Origin: Rhizobium grahamii CCGE 502
Lineage (GTDB): Bacteria; Pseudomonadota; Alphaproteobacteria; Rhizobiales; Rhizobiaceae
Direction: 5' to 3'
Assembly (NCBI RefSeq): GCF_000298315.2
Contig: NZ_AEYE02000014.1
Coordinates: 124,001-188,000 of the forward strand
DNA: 64,000 nt
This document shows positions 1-8,959 of this stretch, in pieces. The notes below the pieces were generated by a model. The model was not told the DNA's origin. It saw nothing but the letters and a program-made list of their open reading frames with translations, and did not search any database. Positions within the stretch are counted from its first letter, which is position 1. Each line of letters begins with the position of its first letter. Position numbers and translations under genes: made by a program.

Positions 1-271
1 CCGCGCTGCCGCGTGCATTCGGATTGAAATTGCTCTCGACGCGCACGACCGCACGAGCGAGCTCAACGGGGACGTTGTACTGGTTGGCATACTTGACGAT
101 GATCGCGGAATATTTGTTGGCTGTGAAATCCGGCATTGCATAACCGCTGGTGCGGTCAACGGTCTTCAAGGGGATTGTCTGAGATCTTGCGCCCCATTCG
201 CCCGCGAAGGCGCAGTTGATACCCATCAACAGTGCGCTGGCGCACACTGCAGCAGAAATAATCTTCTTCAT
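1..271 (-). CDS. Lytic transglycosylase (SLT domain), 3' part cut by window edge
   Basis: The minus strand reads an ATG at 271 followed by a clear signal peptide (MKKIISAAVCASALLMG, then a CAFA cleavage region). After that comes the start of an SLT domain: KYANQYNVPVELARAVVRVE with the likely catalytic Glu, then SNFNPNARG. About 90 residues are visible before the sequence runs off the left edge. In this family the Glu cleaves the MurNAc-GlcNAc bond of peptidoglycan in the periplasm. The fold assignment is good; the exact subfamily cannot be told from the fragment. It is separated from the amidase gene by about 260 bp of AT-rich DNA. Confidence 0.85.
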   Translation of the reverse strand, partial: MKKIISAAVCASALLMGINCAFAGEWGARSQTIPLKTVDRTSGYAMPDFTANKYSAIIVKYANQYNVPVELARAVVRVESNFNPNARGSA

Positions 272-532
272 TTAGTCTAATTACTCCGACCCAAAGAATT
301 TCCGGATCGCAGTTGAAATAACAATCCGGTCGTATGCAGCAGATATATATTATATATTCTGCAGCAATTCTTTTTGTTTCAATTGACGGCCGCTAGAAAC
401 CCCAAACAACACAAGCGGCGCCGTTCGACGATTGGCGTTAGACCACCGCAATGAGGAGATAATAGGGAAATGATGTGGCGACGCAGCAGACTCTCAAAAT
501 CCTGAGAATCCACGCCCCTCTAAAAGTACTAC
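272..532. other. Intergenic region with AT-rich imperfect palindrome
   Basis: This stretch holds the promoter side of the left-edge transglycosylase and the 3' side of the amidase. Around 335-365 there is an AT-rich, imperfectly palindromic run bracketed by GCAG and CTGC. No convincing reading frame with a ribosome binding site was seen. Confidence 0.4.
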
Positions 533-1297
533 TTATGCGGAGTAACGCGGCAGCGACGCCAGCAAACGGTGCAGCGTGTCGATCGTCGAAAAATCCGCGA
601 TCCCGTCGATTCGAGCGGGCCGAAAATGGCGCTGGAAGGCCTCGATATCGCCAGCCATCTTGTCGGAGAATTGGCCTGTGATCTCAGTCGCATAGCCATA
701 AAGCGAGAGCATCGACTGTAGGGCCTCGACCGGCTGGCCGCTGTCGCCGCGTTGGAAAAATCTTCCACCGGAGATCGCAGCTGGCTCAACCCAGTGCCCC
801 ACACCGGCCTTGTGGAGCTCTGACCAAGGAAATTTTTCTCCTGGGTCAACCTTCCGAATCGGTGCTACATCGGAGTGCCCGAGCACCCTTTCGGGGGCAA
901 TGGACCAACGTTGGCCGCAATCGCGACACAATTCGATGACCGCTTGAATTTGTTCTTGAGGATACTCGGGGAGCCCTCCGGGATGACCCGCATTGGCGAT
1001 CTCGATTCCGATCGACAAAGAGTTGATATCGGTCTCCCCCCGCCAGTAACTTTTGCCGGCGTGCCAGGCACGGCGGTTCTCGGGGACGAGCTGCAGAACC
1101 TCGCCATCTTCACCGACGAAGTAGTGGCTCGAGACCTGACTTTCGTCCTGACAGAGCCACTCCAAGGCTCTGTCAGGCGTCGGCATGCCTGTATAGTGAA
1201 GAAGGATCATGTCTGGCCTGCGCCCATCAGCACGTTCGCCGTGATTTGGCGATGGGCGAACGGTCGCTTTCCGGTAGTCGGCCTCGAACGAGGTCAT
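533..1297 (-). CDS. N-acetylmuramoyl-L-alanine amidase (Amidase_2) with C-terminal peptidoglycan-binding domain
   Basis: The protein has 254 residues. Residues about 20-165 form an Amidase_2 (AmiD/AmpD) zinc amidase domain, with LLHYTGM near the first zinc His, SSHYFV, AWHAGKSYW, IGIEIANAGH and a late GHSDVAP carrying zinc and catalytic residues. Residues about 180-250 match a PG_binding_1 repeat (GDSGQPVEALQSMLSLYGY). It would cut the MurNAc-L-Ala bond in wall fragments. No signal peptide is seen, so a cytoplasmic anhydro-muropeptide role is possible. Its ATG overlaps the stop of the upstream DjlA-like gene by 4 bp (ATGA), which suggests translational coupling. Confidence 0.9.
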   Translation of the reverse strand: MTSFEADYRKATVRPSPNHGERADGRRPDMILLHYTGMPTPDRALEWLCQDESQVSSHYFVGEDGEVLQLVPENRRAWHAGKSYWRGETDINSLSIGIEIANAGHPGGLPEYPQEQIQAVIELCRDCGQRWSIAPERVLGHSDVAPIRKVDPGEKFPWSELHKAGVGHWVEPAAISGGRFFQRGDSGQPVEALQSMLSLYGYATEITGQFSDKMAGDIEAFQRHFRPARIDGIADFSTIDTLHRLLASLPRYSA

Positions 1298-2001
1298 GCT
1301 GCGCGGCGTTCCTTCTCGATTGCCTCGTAGGCTGCATTCAGCGCAGCCATGCGCTCATTGGCAATCGCATGGAACTCGGCCGGCACGCCTCGCGAAATCA
1401 GCCGATCAGGATGATGTTCGCTGACAAGCCCATGATAGCGGCGACGGATCGTCGTGAAGTCGTCGGAGGGCGAAACGCCGAGCACCTTGTAGGGATCGCG
1501 GCCCATGGAAACATGCCGCGCTGCAATTCGTTCGAAATGATCTTCATTCATATGGAAGATCTCGCTCACATGCCGCAGGAACGCCAATTCCTTCTCATGG
1601 ATGACCCCATCCGCTTTGGCGATATGGAAGAGACCGTCCAGCACCTCTTCTAGCACCGGGCAATTGGCCGCGCACGTCACGCACAAGGATGACAGGCGCT
1701 CCGCATAGGCTTCATAACCGGCGACGTCTTGACGCGCCAGATTGTAGAGGCGTGCGACATTCTTTGCCTGCTCCGGCGGAAACTCGAAGATCTCGCGAAA
1801 GGCGTCCACCTCCCGCTCGCTCACAATTCCATCGGCCTTGGCCATTTTTGCCGACAGAGCGATGATGGCGACCGAGAAGGCCACCTTGCGGCGCGTCTCG
1901 GGGTCTCCCTCGAAAACTGTCCGGATAGCCTCGACCACCGCCGAAAGGACGTTGCCCGCGGTATTGCCAATGGCATTCAGCAGTTTTTCCCAGAAGGACA
2001 T
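1294..2001 (-). CDS. DjlA-like co-chaperone (TerB domain plus J domain)
   Basis: I chose the ATG at 2001 (MSFWEKLL, 235 residues) rather than an earlier in-frame ATG because a GAGAGAC ribosome binding site precedes it. Residues about 45-160 form a TerB/DjlA-type helical domain (KADGIVSEREVDAFREIF; AKADGVIHEKELAFL). The C-terminal 65 residues form a J domain (DPYKVLGVSPSDDFTTIRRR) with an HPD tripeptide, as in proteins that stimulate DnaK ATPase. E. coli DjlA has an N-terminal membrane anchor; here only a short hydrophobic stretch is present. It is co-transcribed with the amidase. Confidence 0.88.
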   Translation of the reverse strand: MSFWEKLLNAIGNTAGNVLSAVVEAIRTVFEGDPETRRKVAFSVAIIALSAKMAKADGIVSEREVDAFREIFEFPPEQAKNVARLYNLARQDVAGYEAYAERLSSLCVTCAANCPVLEEVLDGLFHIAKADGVIHEKELAFLRHVSEIFHMNEDHFERIAARHVSMGRDPYKVLGVSPSDDFTTIRRRYHGLVSEHHPDRLISRGVPAEFHAIANERMAALNAAYEAIEKERRAA

Positions 2002-2413
2002 AAAAGTCTCTCGCAGCGCAAATAGGTTAGACACCTTGACCAAATAAAGCCTGCGTTTGCAAGGCGGCGATTGGTCGTAGGAGCGAATACAGCTTTCACA
2101 TTTCGGTAATTGTCGCCCCGATGCTGAAGCATACGCCGCATTCGCATTGCCTCATATGACACCAAAGGATAGGCTGCGGTTACGGCGGCACGGCGCCCGT
2201 CACACCGGCAGCCTCCGCGCGCTCGGGATTTCCACAATCGATCTCAACGGCTATTCGAAGCTTGAAACGATTATATCGTGGTTCCGCCTATCTTCGCCGT
2301 TTTGGTGCAGGATTTTCACAATAACTACACTTTACATGCCCCTTTCCCTGTCGCATCCATGCGTTAGGTAAGCAGCACGCAGGTGCAGTGATAAGAGACA
2401 CGATGGAGGGATC
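2002..2413. other. Divergent intergenic region, djlA-like / PPi-phosphofructokinase
   Basis: About 410 bp separate the two divergent genes and must hold both promoters. The part from 2240 to 2370 is relatively AT-rich. Short open frames exist, but none has a ribosome binding site and coding-like composition. I see no confident operator or hairpin. Confidence 0.4.
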
Positions 2414-3625
2414 ATGGCCAAACAGAAAGTCGCAATGCTCACGGCTGGAGGCCTGGCGCCCTGTCTGTCGTCCGCGGTTGGCGGGCTGATCGAACGCTAT
2501 AGCGATGTCGCGCCCGACATCGAGCTCGTCGCCTATCGCTCCGGCTATCAGGGCGTACTTCTCGGCGACAGCATCAAGATCAACGCAGACATGCGCCAGA
2601 AGGCGCCGCTTCTGCATCGCTACGGCGGTTCGCCGATCGGCAATAGCCGCGTCAAGCTGACCAACGCAGCCGATTGCGTGAAGCGCGGCCTGGTCAAGGA
2701 AGGCGAAAATCCGCTGCGCGTTGCCGCCGAGCGCCTCGCCAACGATGGCGTCACCATCCTTCACACGATCGGTGGCGACGACACAAACACGACCGCCGCC
2801 GATCTCGCGGCATATCTGGCTGCAAACGGCTACAATCTGACGGTCGTCGGCCTCCCGAAGACGGTGGACAACGACGTGGTTCCTATCCGGCAGTCACTCG
2901 GCGCGTGGACGGCGGCCGAAGTCGGAGCGCATTTCTTCGACAACGTCAGCAACGAGCAGACGGCAGCACCACGCACCTTGATCATCCATGAAGTCATGGG
3001 GCGCCACTGCGGCTGGCTGACGGCCGCGACCGCGCGTGCCTATTTGCAGCGGACGAAGAACTACGAGTACGTTGGCGGTTTCATGACGAACGCCAAGATG
3101 AAAGGCATCGATGCGGTCTATTTGCCGGAAATGGCATTCGACCTCGATGCGGAAGCGGCTCGCCTGAAGGAAATCATCGATCGCACCGGCCATGCGACCG
3201 TGTTTGTCTCGGAAGGCGCCTGCCTCGATGCCATCGTCGCGGAACGCGAAGCCGCCGGCGAGACCGTCAAGCGCGACGCTTTCGGACACGTCAAGATCGA
3301 CACGATCAATGTCGGCGGCTGGTTTCAGAAGCAGTTCGCGGGCCTCATCAATGCCGAGCGCTCGCTCGTCCAGAAGTCCGGCTATTTTGCGCGCTCGGCG
3401 CCCGCCAACGGTGACGACCTTCGTCTCATCCAGAGCATGACCGATCTCGCTGTCGAAAGCGCCCTCAACAAGGTGTCCGGCGTGACCGGCCATGATGAAG
3501 CGCAAAACGGCAAGCTGAGGACGATCGAGTTCCCGCGCATCAAGGGCGGCAAGGCCTTCGACACCTCCACCAAGTGGTTCGGCGATGTCATGGACACGAT
3601 TGGCCAGAAATACCGGGCAGCATGA
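2414..3625 (+). CDS. pfp: Pyrophosphate-dependent 6-phosphofructokinase
   Basis: This 403-residue protein phosphorylates fructose 6-phosphate to the 1,6-bisphosphate, reversibly, using pyrophosphate. It carries the PFK signatures: an N-terminal MLTAGGLAPCLSSAVGG loop, TIGGDDTNT at about residue 116, PKTVDND at about residue 150, and MGRHCGWLT. The second Asp in GGDD and the Lys in PKTVDND are the marks of PPi-type enzymes; ATP-type enzymes have Gly at both places. A GGAGGG ribosome binding site precedes the ATG. In organisms that rely on the Entner-Doudoroff route, this enzyme is often the only PFK. Confidence 0.93.
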   Translation: MAKQKVAMLTAGGLAPCLSSAVGGLIERYSDVAPDIELVAYRSGYQGVLLGDSIKINADMRQKAPLLHRYGGSPIGNSRVKLTNAADCVKRGLVKEGENPLRVAAERLANDGVTILHTIGGDDTNTTAADLAAYLAANGYNLTVVGLPKTVDNDVVPIRQSLGAWTAAEVGAHFFDNVSNEQTAAPRTLIIHEVMGRHCGWLTAATARAYLQRTKNYEYVGGFMTNAKMKGIDAVYLPEMAFDLDAEAARLKEIIDRTGHATVFVSEGACLDAIVAEREAAGETVKRDAFGHVKIDTINVGGWFQKQFAGLINAERSLVQKSGYFARSAPANGDDLRLIQSMTDLAVESALNKVSGVTGHDEAQNGKLRTIEFPRIKGGKAFDTSTKWFGDVMDTIGQKYRAA

Positions 3626-3683
3626 TTGACTGAGTGTTGATATGGTGTCTTTGCTTTTGTCCTAGGGAATAGGAGGAGATTCC

Positions 3684-4319
3684 ATGTCGCTCGAAGCCTG
3701 GTTCGCTTTTGCCGCTGCGTCAGCAATCATGCTGGCCATCCCCGGCCCGACGATTCTCCTCGTCGTTTCCTATGCGCTCGGACACGGACGCAAGACGGCA
3801 CTTGCGACGGTAACCGGCGTTGCCCTCGGCGACTTCACGGCGATGACGGCATCATTGTTCGGATTGGGGGCCGTGCTCGCGGCCTCCGCAACCCTGTTCA
3901 CGGTGCTGAAGTGGATCGGCGGCGCCTACCTGATCTGGCTCGGGATCAAGCTCTGGCGGGCGCCGGTGATTTCCGAACCGATGGCAGACAATGACAACCT
4001 GCCCGAAAAGAAATCCCTCAAGGTTTTCCTCCACGCCTATGTCGTCACGGCTCTCAACCCGAAGAGCATCGTCTTCTTTGTCGCATTCGTTCCGCAGTTC
4101 TTGAATCCGTCTCAGCCGTTCTTCGGCCAGATGCTCATCATGGAAGCCACCTTCCTGGTGCTCGCCACCATTAATGCCTCTACTTATGCGTTGGCAGCAA
4201 ACGCGGCGCGCGGGCTCATCCGTAAGGCGAGCGTTCAACGCGCTGTCAACCGTACCGGCGGCACTTTGCTCATTGCCGCGGGCGCCGTAACGGCCGGCTA
4301 TCGCCGCATCGCCGCGTAA
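3684..4319 (+). CDS. LysE/RhtB family translocator
   Basis: The protein has 211 residues with about six hydrophobic segments. It carries the LysE-family N-terminal pattern (AIPGPTILLVVSYALGHGRKTA) and the ALNPKSIVFFVAFVPQF motif at about residues 120-138. The family exports amino acids or related small molecules across the inner membrane. An AGGAGG ribosome binding site sits just before the start. It follows the phosphofructokinase by about 60 bp and may share its transcript. The substrate cannot be read from the sequence. Confidence 0.9.
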   Translation: MSLEAWFAFAAASAIMLAIPGPTILLVVSYALGHGRKTALATVTGVALGDFTAMTASLFGLGAVLAASATLFTVLKWIGGAYLIWLGIKLWRAPVISEPMADNDNLPEKKSLKVFLHAYVVTALNPKSIVFFVAFVPQFLNPSQPFFGQMLIMEATFLVLATINASTYALAANAARGLIRKASVQRAVNRTGGTLLIAAGAVTAGYRRIAA

Positions 4320-4432
4320 ATATTTTCGGCGGGTTGCAGCAAAGCAACGAATACGTTAATGGCGGAATTCGGGCTTAAGGTTTTTGGTAACTTCTAACGC
4401 TGCCGGGGCGGCGCGTTCACGAAAGTGAGAGT

Positions 4433-5368
4433 ATGGTAGCGATCGGTTTTTCCGGCCTGAAACGCAGTCTCGTCGTTTCGACGATGCTCTGCGGCGTTGT
4501 TGCTGGATGCACGAGCGTCGAATACACGTCGCAGGCAGAATTGACCGCTCTCCAGACAGTTGTACCGACACCGAAGCCGGGCGAAGATGCCACACTTGCC
4601 GCCGTGCCTGCGGGCGAAGGCAGCACTGAAACGGTGATGGTCGCTGCCACGGACCCGACAGCGGCTGCTCTCGCAGCCCCAGCCATGCCGACCGCGGCGC
4701 CTTCGCAACCGAACGGTCAGATCGAGCCCACCGCCGCGACGGGCTATGCGCAGATTCCGCTTACTCCCGAGATGACGGCGATTCAGTCTGTCATACCCAC
4801 CCCGCGCCCAGGCACCCCGTCGCCGTCGACGCAGCTCGCCTTTGCGGCAACGCCGCAGACCGGCAGCGGCGCCATTGCTGCGCTTTCCGCGATTGACACC
4901 ACGCCGCACCCGATGATGGACTACGGCTTCGACACTTCAGGCCCCTCCGACCCGCCGGCTGCTCCGCCGATGTTCAGTGACAGCGACGACGACGGCGCAC
5001 CGACCGTGGAAAAGAGCGCGATCACCAAGATCATCGACAAGTATTCGAAGATGTACGAGGTGCCAGCCTCGCTGCTTCACCGCGTCGTCCACCGCGAAAG
5101 TCGATACAATGCGAAGGCCTATAACAAGCGCGGCTACTTCGGCCTGATGCAGATCAAGTACAACACCGCCAAATCGATGGGCTACGAAGGCGAACCGGCC
5201 GGCCTGTTCGACGCCGAGACCAACATCAAGTACGCCGCCAAGTATCTTCGCGGCGCCTGGCTTGTGTCCGACAGCAGTGAAGACGATGCCATCCGCCTTT
5301 ACGCCCGTGGCTACTACTATGACGCCAAGCGCAAAGGCATGAACGACGTCGCCCAGGGCAACTACTGA
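4433..5368 (+). CDS. Lytic transglycosylase lipoprotein (SLT domain)
   Basis: The protein has 311 residues. The N-terminus is a lipoprotein signal with a VAGC lipobox, so it is probably an outer-membrane lipoprotein. Residues about 30-200 are a Pro/Ala/Thr-rich low-complexity linker in which a TAxQxVxPTPxPG pattern appears twice. The C-terminal third is an SLT domain with the catalytic Glu in HRESRYN (about residue 222) and GLMQIKYNTA. It would cleave peptidoglycan to 1,6-anhydro products. Its last bases overlap the end of the convergent serine hydrolase gene by 7 bp. Confidence 0.92.
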   Translation: MVAIGFSGLKRSLVVSTMLCGVVAGCTSVEYTSQAELTALQTVVPTPKPGEDATLAAVPAGEGSTETVMVAATDPTAAALAAPAMPTAAPSQPNGQIEPTAATGYAQIPLTPEMTAIQSVIPTPRPGTPSPSTQLAFAATPQTGSGAIAALSAIDTTPHPMMDYGFDTSGPSDPPAAPPMFSDSDDDGAPTVEKSAITKIIDKYSKMYEVPASLLHRVVHRESRYNAKAYNKRGYFGLMQIKYNTAKSMGYEGEPAGLFDAETNIKYAAKYLRGAWLVSDSSEDDAIRLYARGYYYDAKRKGMNDVAQGNY

Positions 5369-6747
5369 TCGCTGCCCGGCAGCGCAGCCAAAATCTCTTT
5401 CACGAGCATCTGCGGCTTGTAGCGAAGCCAGCTTGGGGTCAATCCAAGCCTGACGACGACGAGTTTTGCCGACGGCACAATCGCCACACTTTGCCCGTCG
5501 TGCCCTTCCATCCAGAATGTATCTTCAGGAAGGCCAGCAGTGGTGCTGCTATCGCCGCCTGGCGCAGCTAACCAGGCTTGCGCCTTCGTATACTTGCCGC
5601 CTGAGGATGCCGTCGGCGTCCTCATCGCCGTCATGAAGCGTTCCGGCAGCAGCCGCTCCCCATTCCAGACGCCATCCTGAAGAAGGAACTGCCCGAAACG
5701 GGCCCAGTCCCGAGCGGTGGCGTAGAGATAGGAACTGCCCGCGAATGTGCCGCGTGCGTCGACCTCCAGAACCGCGCTCGACATGCCGATCGGATCGAAC
5801 AGGGCCATCTTGGGGTAGGCAAGCGCTGTCTGCATGTTGCCGATGCGATCCATCCATATCTTCGAGATCAGAACCGATGTGCCGCTGGAGTAGTTGAAGC
5901 GCTCGCCAGGACTGGCCTCCAATGGGAGGCTCGCTGGCAGTGCCGTCATATCCGCATCGAGATAAAGCATCCGAGTGACGTCAGCGACCGTGCCATAGCT
6001 CTCGTTAAAGGCTAGGCCGCTCTGCATGCCCATGAGGTCGCTGAGCTTGATTGTCGAGTGGTCACCACCCTGCCACTGCGGCAGGAGCGCTATGTCATCA
6101 AATGTTATTCTGTTGTCGAGCATCAGCCGCCCGACAATCGCAGCATTGACGGTCTTTGTCATGGACCAGCCTGTCAGCGGCGTCGTTGGACTGAAGCCGT
6201 CGCCATAGCGCTCGGCGATGATGCGGCCATTGTGAACGACGACGACTGCGCGCATGGCAGGGCCGAGCAAATCTTTGTCCGCAAGCAGCGCATCGACACC
6301 GCTATCATGGACATCAGCGACGGCGTTACCCTCCGGCCATATCGCCTCATTTGGCGAGCTTTGAGCTTCCGGCCCGTCAGGCACCGCGCGCGCTGCCGCT
6401 ACGAAGTCGCCGTCCGGCACGCTGCTACAGCCGAGCGCGCCGCGATAGATTGCATAACCGGGTGCGAAAAGCCCAAGGATGCGGGCAGTAACCCGCTTTT
6501 CCTGCCGGTCGACAGCCACACGCACCAGACGCAGCAGCGGGTTTCCCGGCGCCTGCACGTCTTCATAGAGCACCTGTTCAGGATCCCTTCCCGCGAGAAA
6601 GACGTTCGAGCAAACGATCTTGGCCGCATAGCCATCCCCCACGCGCAGCAATTCCGGCGGGTTGACATAGAGCCAGGCCCCGCCCATGGCGACAATCACG
6701 ACCAGCAGAAGAGCAAGTGATTTTACGACACGCAGCACAAATCGCAT
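5362..6747 (-). CDS. Serine hydrolase, beta-lactamase family (class C fold)
   Basis: The protein has 461 residues. An N-terminal hydrophobic segment (residues about 8-28) serves as signal anchor or signal peptide. The SxxK motif is SMTK in GWSMTKTVN (residues about 194-202), the YxN-like position is FNYSSGTS, and a late HDGQSVAIVP may be the KTG-equivalent region. The layout resembles 6-aminohexanoate-dimer hydrolase and EstB-like proteins of the class C beta-lactamase fold. The natural substrate is unknown. It is convergent with the transglycosylase and divergent from btaA. Confidence 0.85.
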   Translation of the reverse strand: MRFVLRVVKSLALLLVVIVAMGGAWLYVNPPELLRVGDGYAAKIVCSNVFLAGRDPEQVLYEDVQAPGNPLLRLVRVAVDRQEKRVTARILGLFAPGYAIYRGALGCSSVPDGDFVAAARAVPDGPEAQSSPNEAIWPEGNAVADVHDSGVDALLADKDLLGPAMRAVVVVHNGRIIAERYGDGFSPTTPLTGWSMTKTVNAAIVGRLMLDNRITFDDIALLPQWQGGDHSTIKLSDLMGMQSGLAFNESYGTVADVTRMLYLDADMTALPASLPLEASPGERFNYSSGTSVLISKIWMDRIGNMQTALAYPKMALFDPIGMSSAVLEVDARGTFAGSSYLYATARDWARFGQFLLQDGVWNGERLLPERFMTAMRTPTASSGGKYTKAQAWLAAPGGDSSTTAGLPEDTFWMEGHDGQSVAIVPSAKLVVVRLGLTPSWLRYKPQMLVKEILAALPGSDQ

Positions 6748-6852
6748 GTACGGTCCTCCCTGCGTGCAAGAGAAGCAGGAAAGCCCGTGCAGCGAAAGAC
6801 CCGGGTGCGGCTGGCCTGCATTTCCTGTCGTCCGCCGTTCTGCCCACAGCCC

Positions 6853-6870
6853 GCGTCATCAAACTGTAGT
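6853..6870 (+). promoter_or_regulatory. Putative Pho box upstream of btaA
   Basis: The sequence GCGTCAT-CAAA-CTGTAGT has the 7+4+7 layout of a PhoB site (consensus CTGTCAT-n4-CTGTCAT/C). The strong positions GTCAT and CTGT match. It lies 47 bp before the btaA start codon. PhoB control of betaine-lipid synthesis during phosphate limitation is known in Sinorhizobium meliloti, which supports the call. The second half-site is imperfect. Confidence 0.6.
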
Positions 6871-6916
6871 CACGACGCGCTAAACGCCCTGAACGCTAAA
6901 AGGGTGAAAGACTCAT

Positions 6917-8161
6917 ATGACGGAATTTGCACCGGATGCCGGCTTCCGCAAGAACCGGAAACTCAAGGCAGCCCTACTCCGCCACAACGCCTTCTCAAAG
7001 GCAGGCTTTTCTGAACGGCTCTTTGGCCTTTTGTTCTCCGGCTTGGTCTATCCGCAAATCTGGGAGGATCCCGATCTCGATATGCTGGCGATGGAGCTTC
7101 AGCCCCATCATCGCGTCGTGACAATCGGCTCCGGCGGCTGCAACATGCTCGCCTATCTCTGCAAGCGTCCAGCGTCGATCGATGTGGTGGACCTTAATCC
7201 GCATCATATCGCCCTCAATCGGCTGAAGCTTGCCGCATTCCGTCACCTTCCCGGTCACTCGGACCTCGTTCGCTTTCTCGCAAAGCCGCGTGAAACGTCG
7301 AACAGCCATGCGTTCGACCAGTTCCTCGCAGCAAATCTCGACGATGCGACCCGGAACTACTGGAATAGTCGCAAGTTCGGTCGCCGGCGCGTCACTGTTT
7401 TCGACCGCAACATCTACGAAACCGGTCTGCTTGGACGGTTTATCGGCGCGGCTCATCTTCTTGCCCGCCTGCACGGCGTCGACCTGACGGAGATGACAAA
7501 GGCGTGTTCGCTACGCGAGCAGCGCCAGTTCTTCGATGAGAGGATCGCACCGCTGTTCGACAAACCGGTCGTGCGCTGGATTACCGGACGCAAAAGCTCG
7601 CTATTCGGCCTCGGCATCCCGCCACAGCAGTACGACGAACTGGCGAGCCTCGCGGCCGATCAGTCGATCGCGCCGGTTCTACGTCATCGTCTTGAGAAGC
7701 TGGCATGCCACTTCCCGATGCAGGAGAACTATTTTGCCTGGCAGGCCTTCGGTCGCCGCTACGCCCCCGAAGGCGAAGGCCCGCTTCCGACCTATCTCGA
7801 GCCAGCAAACTACGAGGTGATCCGCGCGAATGTCGATCGCGTCAACGTCCATCACGCAAGCTTCACCGAGCTCCTTTCAGGAGAGCCGGCTGCCTCGCGC
7901 GATCGCTACATCCTCCTCGATGCGCAGGATTGGATGACAGACGAGCAGCTCAATGATCTCTGGGCGGAAATCAGCCGCACGGCCCGTGAAGGTGCTCGGG
8001 TGATTTTCCGCACCGCCGCGGAAAAGAGCATCATCGAAGGGCGTCTGTCGCCGGCCATCCGTGATCAGTGGACCTACATGGAGGAACGTTCCCTCGAGCT
8101 GACGGCGCTCGATCGCTCGGCAATCTACGGCGGCTTCCATATTTACAGGAAGACGGCGTGA
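6917..8161 (+). CDS. btaA: S-adenosylmethionine:diacylglycerol 3-amino-3-carboxypropyltransferase
   Basis: This 414-residue protein of the DUF3419/BtaA family transfers the aminocarboxypropyl group of SAM onto diacylglycerol to give diacylglyceryl-homoserine. That is the first step of the phosphorus-free membrane lipid DGTS. Visible marks are YPQIWEDPDLDMLAM, a SAM-binding VVTIGSGGCNMLAYL, VDLNPHHIALNRLK, and LDAQDWM near residue 335. Length and motifs fit the family throughout. The stop overlaps the GTG start of btaB, and a Pho box lies upstream. Confidence 0.94.
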   Translation: MTEFAPDAGFRKNRKLKAALLRHNAFSKAGFSERLFGLLFSGLVYPQIWEDPDLDMLAMELQPHHRVVTIGSGGCNMLAYLCKRPASIDVVDLNPHHIALNRLKLAAFRHLPGHSDLVRFLAKPRETSNSHAFDQFLAANLDDATRNYWNSRKFGRRRVTVFDRNIYETGLLGRFIGAAHLLARLHGVDLTEMTKACSLREQRQFFDERIAPLFDKPVVRWITGRKSSLFGLGIPPQQYDELASLAADQSIAPVLRHRLEKLACHFPMQENYFAWQAFGRRYAPEGEGPLPTYLEPANYEVIRANVDRVNVHHASFTELLSGEPAASRDRYILLDAQDWMTDEQLNDLWAEISRTAREGARVIFRTAAEKSIIEGRLSPAIRDQWTYMEERSLELTALDRSAIYGGFHIYRKTA

Positions 8162-8829
8162 GCGGGGTCGACACGAGCCCGGTGGCCAAAGACGACGGCC
8201 ATGCCGCCTTGATGGATGGCATGTACCGCTACCAGCGCCACATCTATGATCTGACGCGCAAATACTACCTGCTTGGCCGTGATCAGGCGATCCGCGATCT
8301 GAATGTGCCGGTGGGCGGCACCTTGCTGGAAGTCGGTTGCGGCACCGGTCGCAACATGGCGCTGGCCCATAAACATTATCCGCAGGCCCGGCTCTACGGC
8401 CTCGACATCTCACAGGAGATGCTGATCTCCGCGCGCAAGACATTCGAAAACAAGGCCACGATCCCGGACTTCCGCGTCGCCGACGCGACGGCATTCACGC
8501 CTCGCGAATTCGGCGTCAGCGGCTTCGATCGGATCCTGATCTCCTACGCACTGTCGATGATTCCTGATTGGGAGTGCGCCGTCGACTCAGCCATCGCCGC
8601 TCTTGCCCCTGGCGGCGAGTTGCACATCGTCGATTTTGGTCAGCAGGAGCGTCTGCCCGCCTGGTTTGCGCGCTTTCTCAGGGCATGGCTGCGAAAATTT
8701 CATGTCTCGCCGCGCGCCGATTTGCGACAGGTTCTCGAGTCTCAAGCCTCTGAAAATCAAGCACGACTAATATTCGAAACCATGGGCGGCGGGTATGCCT
8801 GGCGGGCTGTCATTGTGACCAAAGCTTGA
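8158..8829 (+). CDS. btaB: Diacylglyceryl-N,N,N-trimethylhomoserine synthase (N-methyltransferase)
   Basis: I chose the GTG at 8158 (223 residues): AGGAAGA lies a few bases upstream and the codon overlaps the btaA stop (GTGA). It is a class I SAM-dependent methyltransferase with motif I LEVGCGTGRN (about residue 60), YGLDISQEML, FDRILISYALSMIPDW and LHIVDFGQ. It would methylate diacylglyceryl-homoserine three times to finish the betaine lipid. Together with btaA it lets the cell replace phospholipids when phosphate is scarce. Confidence 0.92.
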   Translation: MSGVDTSPVAKDDGHAALMDGMYRYQRHIYDLTRKYYLLGRDQAIRDLNVPVGGTLLEVGCGTGRNMALAHKHYPQARLYGLDISQEMLISARKTFENKATIPDFRVADATAFTPREFGVSGFDRILISYALSMIPDWECAVDSAIAALAPGGELHIVDFGQQERLPAWFARFLRAWLRKFHVSPRADLRQVLESQASENQARLIFETMGGGYAWRAVIVTKA

Positions 8830-8959
8830 CATTTCGCTTGAAACTAACCGAATTTTTACGTTGATATGGGAAATAGAGGGGACATTCCTCGCTGGACACG
8901 TCTTTCACGAAGGTCGAGCTGTGGGGCAAAAAATCCATTCGTTTCGCGACGGAACACCT

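Noticed and set aside
475-681. A plus-strand frame of 68 codons antisense to the amidase
   Set aside because: It is Arg/Ser-rich with no domain and lies over the amidase C-terminal domain, which is well supported.
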